A stretch of 7,493 nucleotides of DNA from an uncultured Bdellovibrio sp. (GCA_946480995.1 CAMLMF010000114.1:1-7493), one strand, 5' to 3'; numbered from the stretch's first letter, positions 1 to 5,867 are shown. Numbers and translations: made by a program. The notes: generated by a model not told the origin, from the sequence alone.

Positions 1-87
1 TTCCGCTTTTAGGAGTTTATTGATTTCTTTTAGATCCGACGTCCCCAGCTCCTGGGCTACGACTTTGATGATGTCATTCAGTTTCAT
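1..87 (-). CDS. Hypothetical protein, N-terminal 29 codons only
   Basis: The reverse strand opens an ATG at 87-85 and stays open to the window edge, giving 29 codons that begin MKLNDIIKVVAQELG. The start is supported by an AAGGA ribosome binding site at 93-97, five bases upstream. The visible part is a charged, probably helical segment (two amphipathic stretches, roughly residues 2-13 and 18-28) without a signal peptide, so a cytoplasmic protein is likely. I do not recognise the family; the rest lies outside the window. It follows the small membrane protein at 168-296 on the same strand with an 80-bp gap and no visible terminator between them, so the two may share a transcript. Confidence 0.6.
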   Translation of the reverse strand, partial: MKLNDIIKVVAQELGTSDLKEINKLLKAE

Positions 88-167
88 GAGATTCCTTTTG
101 CGCTCTGCTCAGTACCATGGTGCTTCCGAGCTTACAACTAGAGCCAGTAAGTACGCTGCAATTTCTG

Positions 168-296
168 CTATTTAAGTCGCAAATAGGTCACAACGACCAG
201 AATGATTACGATCGGCAGCACGAAGGTCAGCCCCAGAACTAACGCCGTTTTTGAACGGACTTTTTGGTCATCGGATTCGTTGTTGTCAACAGCCAC
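168..296 (-). CDS. Small single-span membrane protein (42 aa)
   Basis: A 43-codon reading frame starts with GTG (296-294) and ends with TAG (170-168). An AAGGA ribosome binding site at 303-307, six bases before the GTG, decides the start. The product begins MAVDNNESDDQKVRSK, an acidic then basic hydrophilic head of about 16 residues, followed by a hydrophobic span from about residue 18 to 38 (ALVLGLTFVLPIVIILVVV) and a short RLK tail. This predicts one transmembrane helix in the inner membrane with a short positively charged C-terminus. The family is not recognised; small proteins of this type often stabilise larger membrane complexes, but nothing nearby identifies a partner. A weak promoter-like pair (TTGAAA at 349-354 and TTAATT at 326-331, reverse strand) lies upstream. 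The gene is easy to miss because of its length and GTG start. Confidence 0.72.
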   Translation of the reverse strand: MAVDNNESDDQKVRSKTALVLGLTFVLPIVIILVVVTYLRLK

Positions 297-416
297 GGGG
301 TTTCCTTTGTAAATCTTTGAGCCCTAATTAATCAGGAACCTGCGCGCTTTTCAAGCGTGCAATTTGTTGCACCGATTCTGCCAATTGGGTCAAAACTTGG
401 CTAGATGGAATTGAAT

Positions 417-450
417 GGCTTTAGAGCCGGACATCGCCGTCCCTAAAGTC
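417..450. other. Hairpin-forming inverted repeat in intergenic region
   Basis: GGCTTTAG at 417-424 pairs with CTAAAGTC at 443-450 (one G-U pair on the plus strand), and inside it GGAC at 429-432 pairs with GTCC at 439-442 around an ATCGCC loop, leaving an AGCC bulge at 425-428. The structure is not followed by a T-run on either strand, so it does not look like an intrinsic terminator. It sits alone between the divergent genes at 296 and 580; the rest of this 283-bp gap shows only the palindrome and direct repeat listed separately. It may be part of a structured leader or small RNA, or may be chance. Confidence 0.35.
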
Positions 451-502
451 AAAGTAAGAAGCCTCCCGAGCGAGAACAACTCCTGCACCAGGCCCTAAGT
501 TC

Positions 503-516
503 TCTTAAATTTAAGA
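503..516. repeat. 14-bp perfect palindrome upstream of the toxin gene
   Basis: TCTTAAA followed directly by TTTAAGA forms a perfect two-fold symmetric site 64 bp upstream of the toxin start codon. Its position in the promoter region of an autoregulated toxin-antitoxin operon makes it a candidate binding site for a dimeric regulator, but AT-rich palindromes of this size also occur by chance. Confidence 0.35.
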
Positions 517-543
517 TGATCAGGCAAAATTGCATCTCAAAAA

Positions 544-566
544 TGTATTTACACTTTTGTATTTAC
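544..566 (+). promoter_or_regulatory. Candidate operator: TGTATTTAC direct repeat before brnT
   Basis: TGTATTTAC occurs twice, at 544-552 and 558-566, with a 14-bp period, ending 13 bases before the toxin ATG. Ribbon-helix-helix antitoxins commonly bind tandem repeats over their own promoter, and this is the only exact short repeat in the region, so it is a plausible operator for the antitoxin encoded at 857-1111. I cannot place a convincing sigma-70 -35/-10 pair here; a TTGCAT hexamer at 530-535 is the best -35 candidate but has no good -10 partner. Confidence 0.4.
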
Positions 567-579
567 GTGGCAGGATAAA

Positions 580-870
580 ATGGTAAAGGTTCAAGGATTC
601 GATTGGGACAAAGGCAATCTTAACAAAGTCCAAAAACACGGCTTAACAATTAGGGAAATTGAAAACTTCCTGGGAAATAATCCCTTAATTTTCGCCGACA
701 CCAGTAGCTCTAAAAGCGAAACACGCTTTTTTGCATTTGATAGGGTTGGAGAAAAAATTCTATTCGTGGTTTTTACGTTAAGAGCCATCGAAGGAGCTTT
801 AAAAACAAGGGTCATCTCAGCTCGTTACGCTCACAAAAAAGAATGGGAGAAGTTTTATGGCCAAATCTAA
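580..870 (+). CDS. brnT: BrnT-family toxin (type II toxin-antitoxin)
   Basis: The 96-residue product matches the BrnT family in length and in motif order: FDWD at residues 7-10 (family FEWD), the N-x(n)-KHG segment at 14-21, a D/E-rich turn followed by ETRFFAF at 47-53, a central LFVVFTLR strand at 61-68, and RVISARYAHKKEWEKFY at 77-93, which corresponds to the family's R-I-I-S-A-R-x-A-x-x-x-E signature. BrnT toxins have a RelE/barnase-like fold and inhibit translation by cleaving RNA; this is known for the family, not shown here. An AGGA site at 572-575 precedes the ATG. The stop codon overlaps the antitoxin gene start by 14 bp, the usual toxin-first order of brnTA operons. No truncation or missing signature residue is visible. 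Confidence 0.9.
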   Translation: MVKVQGFDWDKGNLNKVQKHGLTIREIENFLGNNPLIFADTSSSKSETRFFAFDRVGEKILFVVFTLRAIEGALKTRVISARYAHKKEWEKFYGQI

Positions 871-1111
871 AAAGAAAAATACAGAAGTTGATCCTCTTGA
901 TAAAGACATGTCTTTCTTACTTAAAGAGAAAGGCAAATGGGTTCGCTTTAATGATCTTTTTCAGATGCAAAAGAAAAACAAAACCATCACTTTGCGAGTG
1001 AGTGATGATTTACTGAATGAAGTCAAAAAGATCGCCAAAGAGGAAGATATAGATTATCAAAAATTGATAAGAAATATCATCATCGAGTACGTTGCGAAAA
1101 AAGCTTCTTAA
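857..1111 (+). CDS. Ribbon-helix-helix (CopG/BrnA-type) antitoxin
   Basis: The 84-residue basic protein carries a ribbon-helix-helix DNA-binding domain at its C-terminus: beta strand KTITLRVS at 42-49, helix A about 50-62 (DDLLNEVKKIAKE) and helix B about 66-81 (DYQKLIRNIIIEYVA). The Y-Q-x-L-I-R segment is typical of CopG-type antitoxins that accompany BrnT. The N-terminal 40 residues are charged and probably form the toxin-binding part. It presumably neutralises the BrnT product and represses the operon as a dimer. The ATG overlaps the end of brnT by 14 bp and has a GGGAGA site at 845-850, so translation is likely coupled. Its stop codon overlaps by 3 bp the stop of the convergent gene. I leave the symbol open because partners of BrnT belong to several RHH subfamilies. 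Confidence 0.85.
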   Translation: MAKSKKKNTEVDPLDKDMSFLLKEKGKWVRFNDLFQMQKKNKTITLRVSDDLLNEVKKIAKEEDIDYQKLIRNIIIEYVAKKAS

Positions 1112-1518
1112 AAGTACTTTTTGTGCTCGATGATCAAGCAGCGGCTGGAAACCACTTTGATCCCCGCTTTTTCAGCGCGCTGTTCGGCTTCGCGGTTTTC
1201 GATACCTAGCTGCAACCACATCACTTCGACCCCGCCGGCTTCAAGGATTTCATCAACGACTTCGTTAATTTTTTCGGAAGCGCGGAAGACATCGACAAAT
1301 TTGCGGTACTCGGCTGGAACTTCTTTTAATGACGAATAGATTTTAAAACCACCCACCTCGTGTTGCTTAGGGTAAGTTCCGACCATCTCCCAGCCATGAT
1401 CGCGCATGTACAGCGGCACATAGTGACTGGCTTTGGTGGCATCCGGAGCAAGTCCATACACGGCAAACTTTTTGTATTTTGTAAGTAAAGCTTTGAATTC
1501 GCTGTCGGGTACGTTCAT
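1108..1518 (-). CDS. CoA-binding domain protein (YccU/CoA_binding_2 type)
   Basis: The 136-residue product is a stand-alone Rossmann-type CoA-binding domain: FAVYGLAPDATKASHYVP at 18-35 is the nucleotide-binding loop, followed by GTYPKQHEVGGFKIYSSL at 47-64, VDVFRASE at 75-82, MWLQLGIEN at 100-108 and RCLIIEH at 126-132, all in the order of the family. The whole length is the single domain, as usual. Members bind CoA or a related nucleotide; no enzymatic activity is established. The frame can be extended to a GTG at 1530, but the GGAGG at 1524-1528 would then lie inside the gene and sits five bases before the ATG at 1518-1516, so the ATG is chosen. It diverges from the MFS exporter and converges on the antitoxin gene; no functional link to either is evident. 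A weak promoter (TTCCAA, 16 bp, TAAGAT on the reverse strand) lies just upstream. Confidence 0.87.
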   Translation of the reverse strand: MNVPDSEFKALLTKYKKFAVYGLAPDATKASHYVPLYMRDHGWEMVGTYPKQHEVGGFKIYSSLKEVPAEYRKFVDVFRASEKINEVVDEILEAGGVEVMWLQLGIENREAEQRAEKAGIKVVSSRCLIIEHKKYF

Positions 1519-1523
1519 TTGTG

Positions 1524-1528
1524 CCTCC
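1524..1528 (-). promoter_or_regulatory. Ribosome binding site fixing the start at 1518
   Basis: GGAGG on the reverse strand lies five bases before the ATG at 1518. It rules against the upstream in-frame GTG at 1530, which overlaps the site itself. Confidence 0.75.
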
Positions 1529-1582
1529 ACTAGCGATATCTTACCGAATTATTTTTCTGTTGGAACGAATTTATTGCTACCT

Positions 1583-1611
1583 TTGTCAGCTTACTTTATT
1601 AAAGATGTATT
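1583..1611 (+). promoter_or_regulatory. Sigma-70-like promoter of the MFS gene
   Basis: TTGTCA at 1583-1588 and TGTATT at 1606-1611 are separated by 17 bp, five and four matches to the consensus hexamers. Transcription would begin near 1618, leaving a leader of about 12 bases that contains the GGAG ribosome binding site at 1620-1623. Confidence 0.5.
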
Positions 1612-1629
1612 GGTTCATCGGAGTTACAT

Positions 1630-2832
1630 ATGAGTGAAAAGTCTTTTAATAAAACATCCCTAATTTTAGTCCTTGGATCGCTGACCGCTTTAGGGCCCTT
1701 TTCAATCGATATGTACTTGCCAGCATTTCCTAAGATGGCCGAAGGATTGGGCACAACGGTTCCGCAGATTGCGATGTCTCTTTCTAGTTACTTTATTGGC
1801 CTTGCCGCTGGTCAGCTATTTTATGGTCCGTTCTTGGATCGCTTCGGGCGCAAGATTCCTTTATACATTGGTCTTTTGATTTACATCTTAGCTTCGATTG
1901 GCTGTGGGTTTTCTAAATCTGTTGAAACCTTGGTGGCATTTAGGTTCATTCAAGCTATTGGTGGTTGTGCCGCGGGCGTTACCTCCATGGCGATGGTCAG
2001 AGATTATTTTTCTCCACAAGAAAGTGCCAAAGTTTTGTCGCTCTTGATTTTGATTCTGGGGCTTTCTCCTTTGCTCGCGCCCACTATTGGTGGCTTGCTG
2101 GCGACCCACATGGGCTGGCAGTCTTTGTTTTGGGCTTTAACGGGCCTTGGTGTTTTCGTGATGTCTTTGGCGATTTTCTTTTTGCCATCGATTTACACGC
2201 CGAACAAAGATCAATCCCTGCATCCTTTTAAGATTGTCAAAAATTATTGGCATATTTTAAAAAATCCGCGCTTCTATGCTTATTCGTTGGCAGGTGCGAT
2301 TGGCTTTTCTGGATTGTTTGCTTACTTAGCGGCCTCGCCGACAATCTTTATGGAAATCTTTAAGGTCAGCGAACAGACCTATGGATTTATTTTTGCGCTG
2401 CTGGCTTCGGGACTTATCGGTGCTTCGCAAGTAAATGTTCTGCTTTTAAAGCGCTTTAACAATACCACTATTTTGCGTGGTGGTTTGCTGGGCATGGTCG
2501 CTATGGCTGTGATCTTTTTCTTAGGGACTTATTTCAATATTCTGGGCCTTCCGGGCACTTTAGTTATTTTATTTCTGTATCTTTCTTGCGTCGGGTTTTC
2601 AAACCCGAATGCCGCAGCTTTGGCATTAGCACCTTTTGCGCAGAATGCCGGAAGTGCGGCAGCGATGATTGGCTTCTTACAAATGGCTTTAGGCGCTTTG
2701 ACTTCAGTTCTTATTGGCGTCTTGAAAGCCCAACAACTTTTACCGATCGCCGGAGTTTTCGTAGGTACATCAGCTGTTGCGGTTTGCGTGCTAACTTTGG
2801 GTACAAAGCGAATAAAAAAATCCCAACCTTAG
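1630..2832 (+). CDS. Bcr/CflA-type MFS multidrug exporter
   Basis: The 400-residue protein has the length and twelve hydrophobic spans of the Bcr/CflA drug:H+ antiporter branch (DHA1) of the major facilitator superfamily. Visible signatures are GPFSIDMYLPAFP at 22-34 in helix 1, the branch hallmark; motif A GPFLDRFGRKIP at 66-77 in the loop after helix 2; RFIQAIGG at 105-112 in helix 4; the antiporter motif C LGLSPLLAPTIGG at 143-155 in helix 5; and the C-terminal NPNAAALALAPFAQNAGSAA at 325-344. It should export small molecules or drugs from the cytoplasm in exchange for protons; the substrate cannot be read from sequence. The ATG at 1630 has GGAG seven bases upstream. It is a single-gene unit; the last codons overlap the terminator of the convergent hydrolase gene. 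Confidence 0.93.
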   Translation: MSEKSFNKTSLILVLGSLTALGPFSIDMYLPAFPKMAEGLGTTVPQIAMSLSSYFIGLAAGQLFYGPFLDRFGRKIPLYIGLLIYILASIGCGFSKSVETLVAFRFIQAIGGCAAGVTSMAMVRDYFSPQESAKVLSLLILILGLSPLLAPTIGGLLATHMGWQSLFWALTGLGVFVMSLAIFFLPSIYTPNKDQSLHPFKIVKNYWHILKNPRFYAYSLAGAIGFSGLFAYLAASPTIFMEIFKVSEQTYGFIFALLASGLIGASQVNVLLLKRFNNTTILRGGLLGMVAMAVIFFLGTYFNILGLPGTLVILFLYLSCVGFSNPNAAALALAPFAQNAGSAAAMIGFLQMALGALTSVLIGVLKAQQLLPIAGVFVGTSAVAVCVLTLGTKRIKKSQP

Positions 2833-2840
2833 AAGATTGG
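2813..2840 (-). terminator. Intrinsic terminator of the hydrolase gene, inside the MFS 3' end
   Basis: On the reverse strand CCAATCTT (2840-2833) pairs with AAGGTTGG (2830-2823) with one U-G pair, followed at once by GATTTTTTTATT (2822-2811). A stem of 7-8 bp plus a T7 run directly 23 bases beyond the hydrolase stop codon (2863) is a standard Rho-independent terminator. It lies within the last codons and stop of the convergent MFS gene, whose KKSQP tail is encoded by the hairpin and the A-run. On the plus strand the stem has a mismatch and the following sequence is less T-rich, so it may act weakly in that direction too. Confidence 0.7.
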
Positions 2841-2862
2841 CGTTCACTTTTAATACCCCTTT

Positions 2863-3651
2863 TTATTTTGCTAATTCTTGAATTTGTTCAACGATCGCTT
2901 CTGGAGAATGCATCGGAACGGCGTGGTCCCCTTTGACCGTTAAGAACTGAGCCCCTGGATACAGGCGATGAAAATCCTGGCGCATTTCCACCGCATGTTT
3001 TTCAAGCGGGTTGCTTGGATTTTCAGGCTCTGAAGCTACCATAATGACTGTCTTTATTTTTTTCGTATCCAATGCCGGCAAAGCCAACACTTGCTGCCCT
3101 GAGCTTTCTACCAGTGCCAGCTCTTCATGCCCCGTTTTTGAGGTGACGACATTCACGATAGTACGAACCCACCATGGCCACTTTTCTATGGCCCCATCGC
3201 CTTGCATTTGCAGCGGATGAGTAGAGTCCACCAAAAGCAAAGCCTTCACTTCATCAGGATATCTTCTGGCAAAATACTGAAAATAGAGTCCCCCCACCGA
3301 GTGTCCGACAAGAACATAAGGAGGCTTAAGCCCCAAGCTTTGCAATGTCATTCGTAACTCACCCACAATAGTCTGCGCATCACGAGGAGTTTGCACGGAA
3401 TCACTGTCGCCATACCCCGGCCGATTGTACGCAAAGGCTGTGTGAGATTTAGCAATTTCAGGATAAATTTTTGCCCACCAATTGTACTTCCCACCTAAAC
3501 CGTTTTCAAAAACCACAACGGGTTTTTCTGAAACCGATAAAACGTAGTCGACTTTTCGATTTTGAATCTCGGAAACTTTGCCACCTGATAGAGTGGAGCA
3601 ACCAACGGACAATACCAAAGAAAATATGGCAAAATATCTATACCACTTCAT
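2863..3651 (-). CDS. Alpha/beta hydrolase with probable lipoprotein signal
   Basis: The 262-residue product starts MKWYRYFAIFSLVLSVGC, a short basic head, hydrophobic core and Cys18, suggesting a lipoprotein; the -3 residue is Ser rather than the usual Leu, so a plain signal peptide or anchor is an alternative. Ser at +2 would favour the outer membrane. The mature part is an alpha/beta-hydrolase fold: VVVFENGLGG at 45-54 (oxyanion-loop strand), AYNRPGYGDSD at 74-84, nucleophile elbow VGHSVGG at 115-121 with Ser118, and KGDHAVPMHSP at 240-250 with His243. The acid residue is not assigned with confidence. It should hydrolyse an ester or similar bond; the substrate is unknown. The frame is open upstream to 3813, but the ATG at 3651 has GGAGG at 3661-3665 and a promoter just beyond, and the signal sequence begins there. 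It is a single-gene unit with its own terminator. Confidence 0.88.
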   Translation of the reverse strand: MKWYRYFAIFSLVLSVGCSTLSGGKVSEIQNRKVDYVLSVSEKPVVVFENGLGGKYNWWAKIYPEIAKSHTAFAYNRPGYGDSDSVQTPRDAQTIVGELRMTLQSLGLKPPYVLVGHSVGGLYFQYFARRYPDEVKALLLVDSTHPLQMQGDGAIEKWPWWVRTIVNVVTSKTGHEELALVESSGQQVLALPALDTKKIKTVIMVASEPENPSNPLEKHAVEMRQDFHRLYPGAQFLTVKGDHAVPMHSPEAIVEQIQELAK

Positions 3652-3660
3652 GAACTCAAT

Positions 3661-3665
3661 CCTCC
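3661..3665 (-). promoter_or_regulatory. Ribosome binding site fixing the hydrolase start at 3651
   Basis: GGAGG on the reverse strand, nine bases before the ATG at 3651, supports this internal start over the upstream ATG at 3813, which would place the promoter and 54 unrelated residues inside the gene. Confidence 0.75.
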
Positions 3666-3708
3666 AAAAGCAGACCAATAAATCACAAAGGCACAATATA
3701 CCCTTAAG

Positions 3709-3737
3709 TTTACAGCGAAAACCTGTAGTATTGTCAA
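3709..3737 (-). promoter_or_regulatory. Sigma-70-like promoter of the hydrolase gene
   Basis: On the reverse strand a perfect TTGACA (3737-3732) is followed after 17 bp by TGTAAA (3714-3709), four of six matches to TATAAT. Transcription would start near 3702 and give a leader of about 50 bases ahead of the ATG at 3651. The site lies inside the longer open frame, which argues against the upstream start. Confidence 0.65.
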
Positions 3738-3866
3738 CAAACCGCCAACCTGACAGTCGGTCTTCTAAAATCCAGATCAAATGGCTGATCAATCGAGACT
3801 GCTTTATTACCATCGCCTAGGAACTGAGTCCTCGCTCTTTCCCGCAAAAGGTGCTAGTAATCAGTC

Positions 3867-4742
3867 ATGGCGAAACGATTCCAAAAGATCAATATCGAAA
3901 TCAGCAATATCTGCAATCTGCAGTGCAGTTTTTGTCCTGAGGTCTTTCGCTCTAAAAAGGTCATGCCGCTGGAACTCTTTCAGCGCATTATTCAGCAAGT
4001 AGCCCCGCTGACTGAACAAGTTTGTTTTCATTTGATGGGTGATCCCTTAGTCCATGCAGAGCTTGCGGACTTTATCCAGGTTTGCGAACAACAAGATGTT
4101 AAAATATTTTTTGTGACCAATGGAGTTTTATTGCGTGAAAAGCAGGCGCAGCTTTTGTTAAGCCCCGCACTTCGTCAGGTGAATTTTTCTTTGCACAGCT
4201 TTCATGACAATTATCCGGATCGCGATCCCACGGCTTACTTAGATCGAATCTTCTCATACACCGAACTAGCCCTGCTTGAACGACCCGATTTGTATATCAA
4301 TTACCGCCTGTGGAATCTTCAAGAGGTGCGTGGAGCTTCTTACAGCAATCGCGACATGTTAAGACGTATTAGTGAACGCTTCGGTCTTAATATCGATGCA
4401 CAAGTGGACGTGCGCCTTAAAAAAAGTGTGCACTTAAAGAATCGCCTGTACTTACATTTTGATACCGAATTTATTTGGCCCTCTGTCGATCTGCCGGTCT
4501 TGGGTACCAACGGCACTTGTTACGGCCTGTCTTCGCACTTTGGTATTTTAGTCGATGGCACCGTCGTACCCTGCTGCTTGGATAAAGAGGGCGCGATCCC
4601 CTTAGGCAATATTCGTGACCAAGGGGTCCTTGAAATTTTGGACAATCCCCGTTCACAGGCCTTGCTTGAAGGTTTTCGCCAGAAAAAGCTAGTCGAAAAC
4701 CTGTGTCAGCGCTGTCAGTATATTGAGCGTTTTACTCGCTGA
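3867..4742 (+). CDS. Radical SAM/SPASM domain protein, function unknown
   Basis: The 291-residue protein begins with a radical SAM core: INIEISNICNLQCSFCP at 8-24 holds the CxxxCxxC cluster ligands Cys16, Cys20 and Cys23 that bind a 4Fe-4S cluster and S-adenosylmethionine. HLMGDP at 55-60 is the GGE-type motif (here GDP) and FFVTNG at 81-86 and VNFSLHS at 105-111 are later core strands. The C-terminal part has a SPASM-like domain: Cys218, Gly231 and Cys236 fit CX12GX4C, then Cys237, and CQRC at 280-283, so it should hold at least one auxiliary cluster, with fewer cysteines than a full SPASM. Such enzymes modify peptides or other substrates; no precursor peptide gene is evident beside it. The ATG is the first start after an in-frame TAA at 3858, but the nearest ribosome site (AAAAGG, 3846-3851) is 15 bases away. 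It diverges from the hydrolase gene. Confidence 0.9.
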   Translation: MAKRFQKINIEISNICNLQCSFCPEVFRSKKVMPLELFQRIIQQVAPLTEQVCFHLMGDPLVHAELADFIQVCEQQDVKIFFVTNGVLLREKQAQLLLSPALRQVNFSLHSFHDNYPDRDPTAYLDRIFSYTELALLERPDLYINYRLWNLQEVRGASYSNRDMLRRISERFGLNIDAQVDVRLKKSVHLKNRLYLHFDTEFIWPSVDLPVLGTNGTCYGLSSHFGILVDGTVVPCCLDKEGAIPLGNIRDQGVLEILDNPRSQALLEGFRQKKLVENLCQRCQYIERFTR

Positions 4743-4803
4743 CTATGGGGGCTTGAATATGAAAGGCCGCCTGGTGCTGTTTCCTTTCTTGAGGCATTCC
4801 TAA

Positions 4804-4831
4804 TTGACAAAAAGTTCGCAAAAACTAAAAT
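4804..4831 (+). promoter_or_regulatory. Strong promoter giving a probable leaderless mRNA
   Basis: A perfect TTGACA at 4804-4809 and TAAAAT at 4826-4831 (five of six) are 16 bp apart, in an A-rich context. The expected start of transcription, six to eight bases past the -10, falls at about 4838, which is the A of the ATG of the next gene. No Shine-Dalgarno sequence precedes that ATG. Confidence 0.7.
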
Positions 4832-4837
4832 GTATTT

Positions 4838-5705
4838 ATGAGATGCATTTTTCTTCTTTTTCTAATACCAAGCACGACGCTTCAAGCCTCTTGGGTTGTT
4901 ACTAAAGCGAAATTTGGGATCTATACCATTCAGAAGAACAATGACCTTGAGGGAACCTTTTCTCTTAGAAGTCCTGAGGGTAAAGAGCTTACGACTTTAA
5001 AGAATGTAGATCTTGAAAACTCAGGACTTTTGAGCACTTGCAATGATGAAATTTTTTGGAAAGAGTCCCCCCCCCCAAAAAGGCAACAAGCCCTCAAACG
5101 AAGAGCTTTGGGTCTTCAAGCTAAAAGCGGGCGTTAAAGAAAAGGTCTTAGAGGGTGAAGAGTTCTCCTTTAAAATTTCTGCAAGCTGCAGCAAAATTAT
5201 GGTCGAAAAGAAACTGGCCCTAGAGATTTTTGATCGAAACAACAAGCAATCTTCCCAAATCGCACGAACTGGCGAGGGCGGGCGAACTGATGGCTTTAGT
5301 ACTTTTGGTTGGACAAAGGACGAAAAACGTTTTTGGTTTGCCTCAGGTATGGTCGGCACCTTTACCAAGATTGCGGTTTATGAGAATGGGAAAACAACTT
5401 GGTTTCCGCGAGATCATGCCACTGATGACTACAATTTAGATCTCGACGAAGGATTGCTTGCCCACTCAAATCGTCCCTTTACTTACGACGAGGAGGGAGA
5501 GCGAGAATACCTTAAGAAATCAGAAACCACAGTCCTTAAGGTTCTAGATATTCGTGCAGATAAAGAAATTGAGATTGCTCGGGGGACAAGCAACAAATTC
5601 GAGCCTCGTTGGGATACCGAGAACCTTCAATACACTTTGAACTCTACTGCCCATAAGATCTCTAAGAGTGAGATTAGAAAAATCTTAGGCTTATTAAAGA
5701 ATTAA
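4838..5705 (+). CDS. Secreted propeller-like protein, frame split at a C10 tract
   Basis: Two overlapping frames make one gene. The first runs from ATG 4838 and, as sequenced, stops at 5137 (99 aa). The second is open through the same region to TAA at 5705 and carries the rest. They join at the ten-C run at 5067-5076: deleting one C gives 867 bases, a 288-residue protein reading ESPPQKGNKPSNEELWVFK across the join. It starts with a signal peptide (MRCIFLLFLIPSTTLQA, likely cut after Ala17), so it is exported. The mature part has repeated beta-strand pairs with charged turns (FGWTKDEKRFWFASG; KIAVYENGKTTWF; VLKVLDIRADKEIEIARG; FEPRWDTENLQYTLN), resembling WD40-like or TolB-type propeller blades, a structural guess only. 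The family is not recognised. As written it is frameshifted: phase-variable gene, recent pseudogene or sequence error. An internal ATG pair at 5043 lacks a good ribosome site, so a separate second gene is less likely. Confidence 0.75.
5067..5076 (+). repeat. Poly-C homopolymer tract (C10)
   Basis: Ten consecutive C residues, followed by five A residues, lie 230 bases into the secreted-protein gene. The tract is the exact point at which the upstream and downstream coding frames disagree by one base; nine or twelve C residues would join them. Tracts of this length are prone to slipped-strand change in cells and to miscounting in sequencing. Confidence 0.95.
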
Positions 5706-5715
5706 TTTGCGATAA

Positions 5716-5767
5716 GGCACTTAAAATGCCGCTTCCACGACGGTGAAGGTGCCACATTTTTATTTTA
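5716..5767 (+). terminator. Probable Rho-independent terminator
   Basis: GGCACTT at 5716-5722 can pair with AAGGTGCC at 5746-5753 with one bulged G, enclosing a smaller CCG/CGG stem, and is followed by CACATTTTTATTTT (5754-5767). It lies 11 bases beyond the secreted-protein stop codon. The loop is large and the T-run is interrupted, so the call is moderate. The rest of the 162-bp gap to 5868 is AT-rich and shows only a TTGATA hexamer (5783-5788) without a good -10. Confidence 0.5.
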
Positions 5768-5867
5768 CCTACCAAGATCCAGTTGATACGTTAGGTATAT
5801 TAAAAAATAAGCGACGTAAAAATATGTTCACAATTTTTTGATGACGCAAAAGCGGTTGCTTGCTTAG

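Noticed and set aside
342..360. GCGCGCTT-TTC-AAGCGTGC hairpin
   Set aside because: It forms 8 bp on the plus strand but no transcript is expected to end there and only a short AATTT follows; it overlaps the possible promoter of the small membrane gene, so it is not called a terminator.
405..446. 13-codon frame MELNGFRAGHRRP across the intergenic hairpin
   Set aside because: No ribosome site and no context; the hairpin explains the local sequence pattern equally well.
1110..1121. AAAAGTACTTTT palindrome at the convergent stop codons
   Set aside because: Perfectly symmetric with no loop and AT-rich; it encodes the Lys-Tyr-Phe end of the CoA-binding protein and does not make a convincing terminator.
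2586..2936. 116-codon frame overlapping the exporter's 3' end
   Set aside because: Out-of-frame within the well-supported exporter gene, rich in Arg, Ser, Cys and Phe as shadow frames usually are.
4759..4803. 14-codon frame MKGRLVLFPFLRHS with a G-rich stretch upstream
   Set aside because: Too short to support; it ends just before the promoter of the secreted-protein gene and has no attenuator-like hairpins or codon bias suggesting a leader peptide.
5021..5368. 115-codon reverse-strand frame opposite the secreted-protein gene
   Set aside because: It lies entirely antisense to the split gene, includes the poly-C as a poly-G, has no ribosome site and no recognisable motif; the plus-strand frames give a signal peptide and a coherent protein.
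5043..5705. A separate 220-residue gene starting at the ATG pair at 5043
   Set aside because: No signal peptide or good ribosome site, and its first residues are the shifted reading of the upstream gene; joining the frames at the C-run gives a single exported protein.
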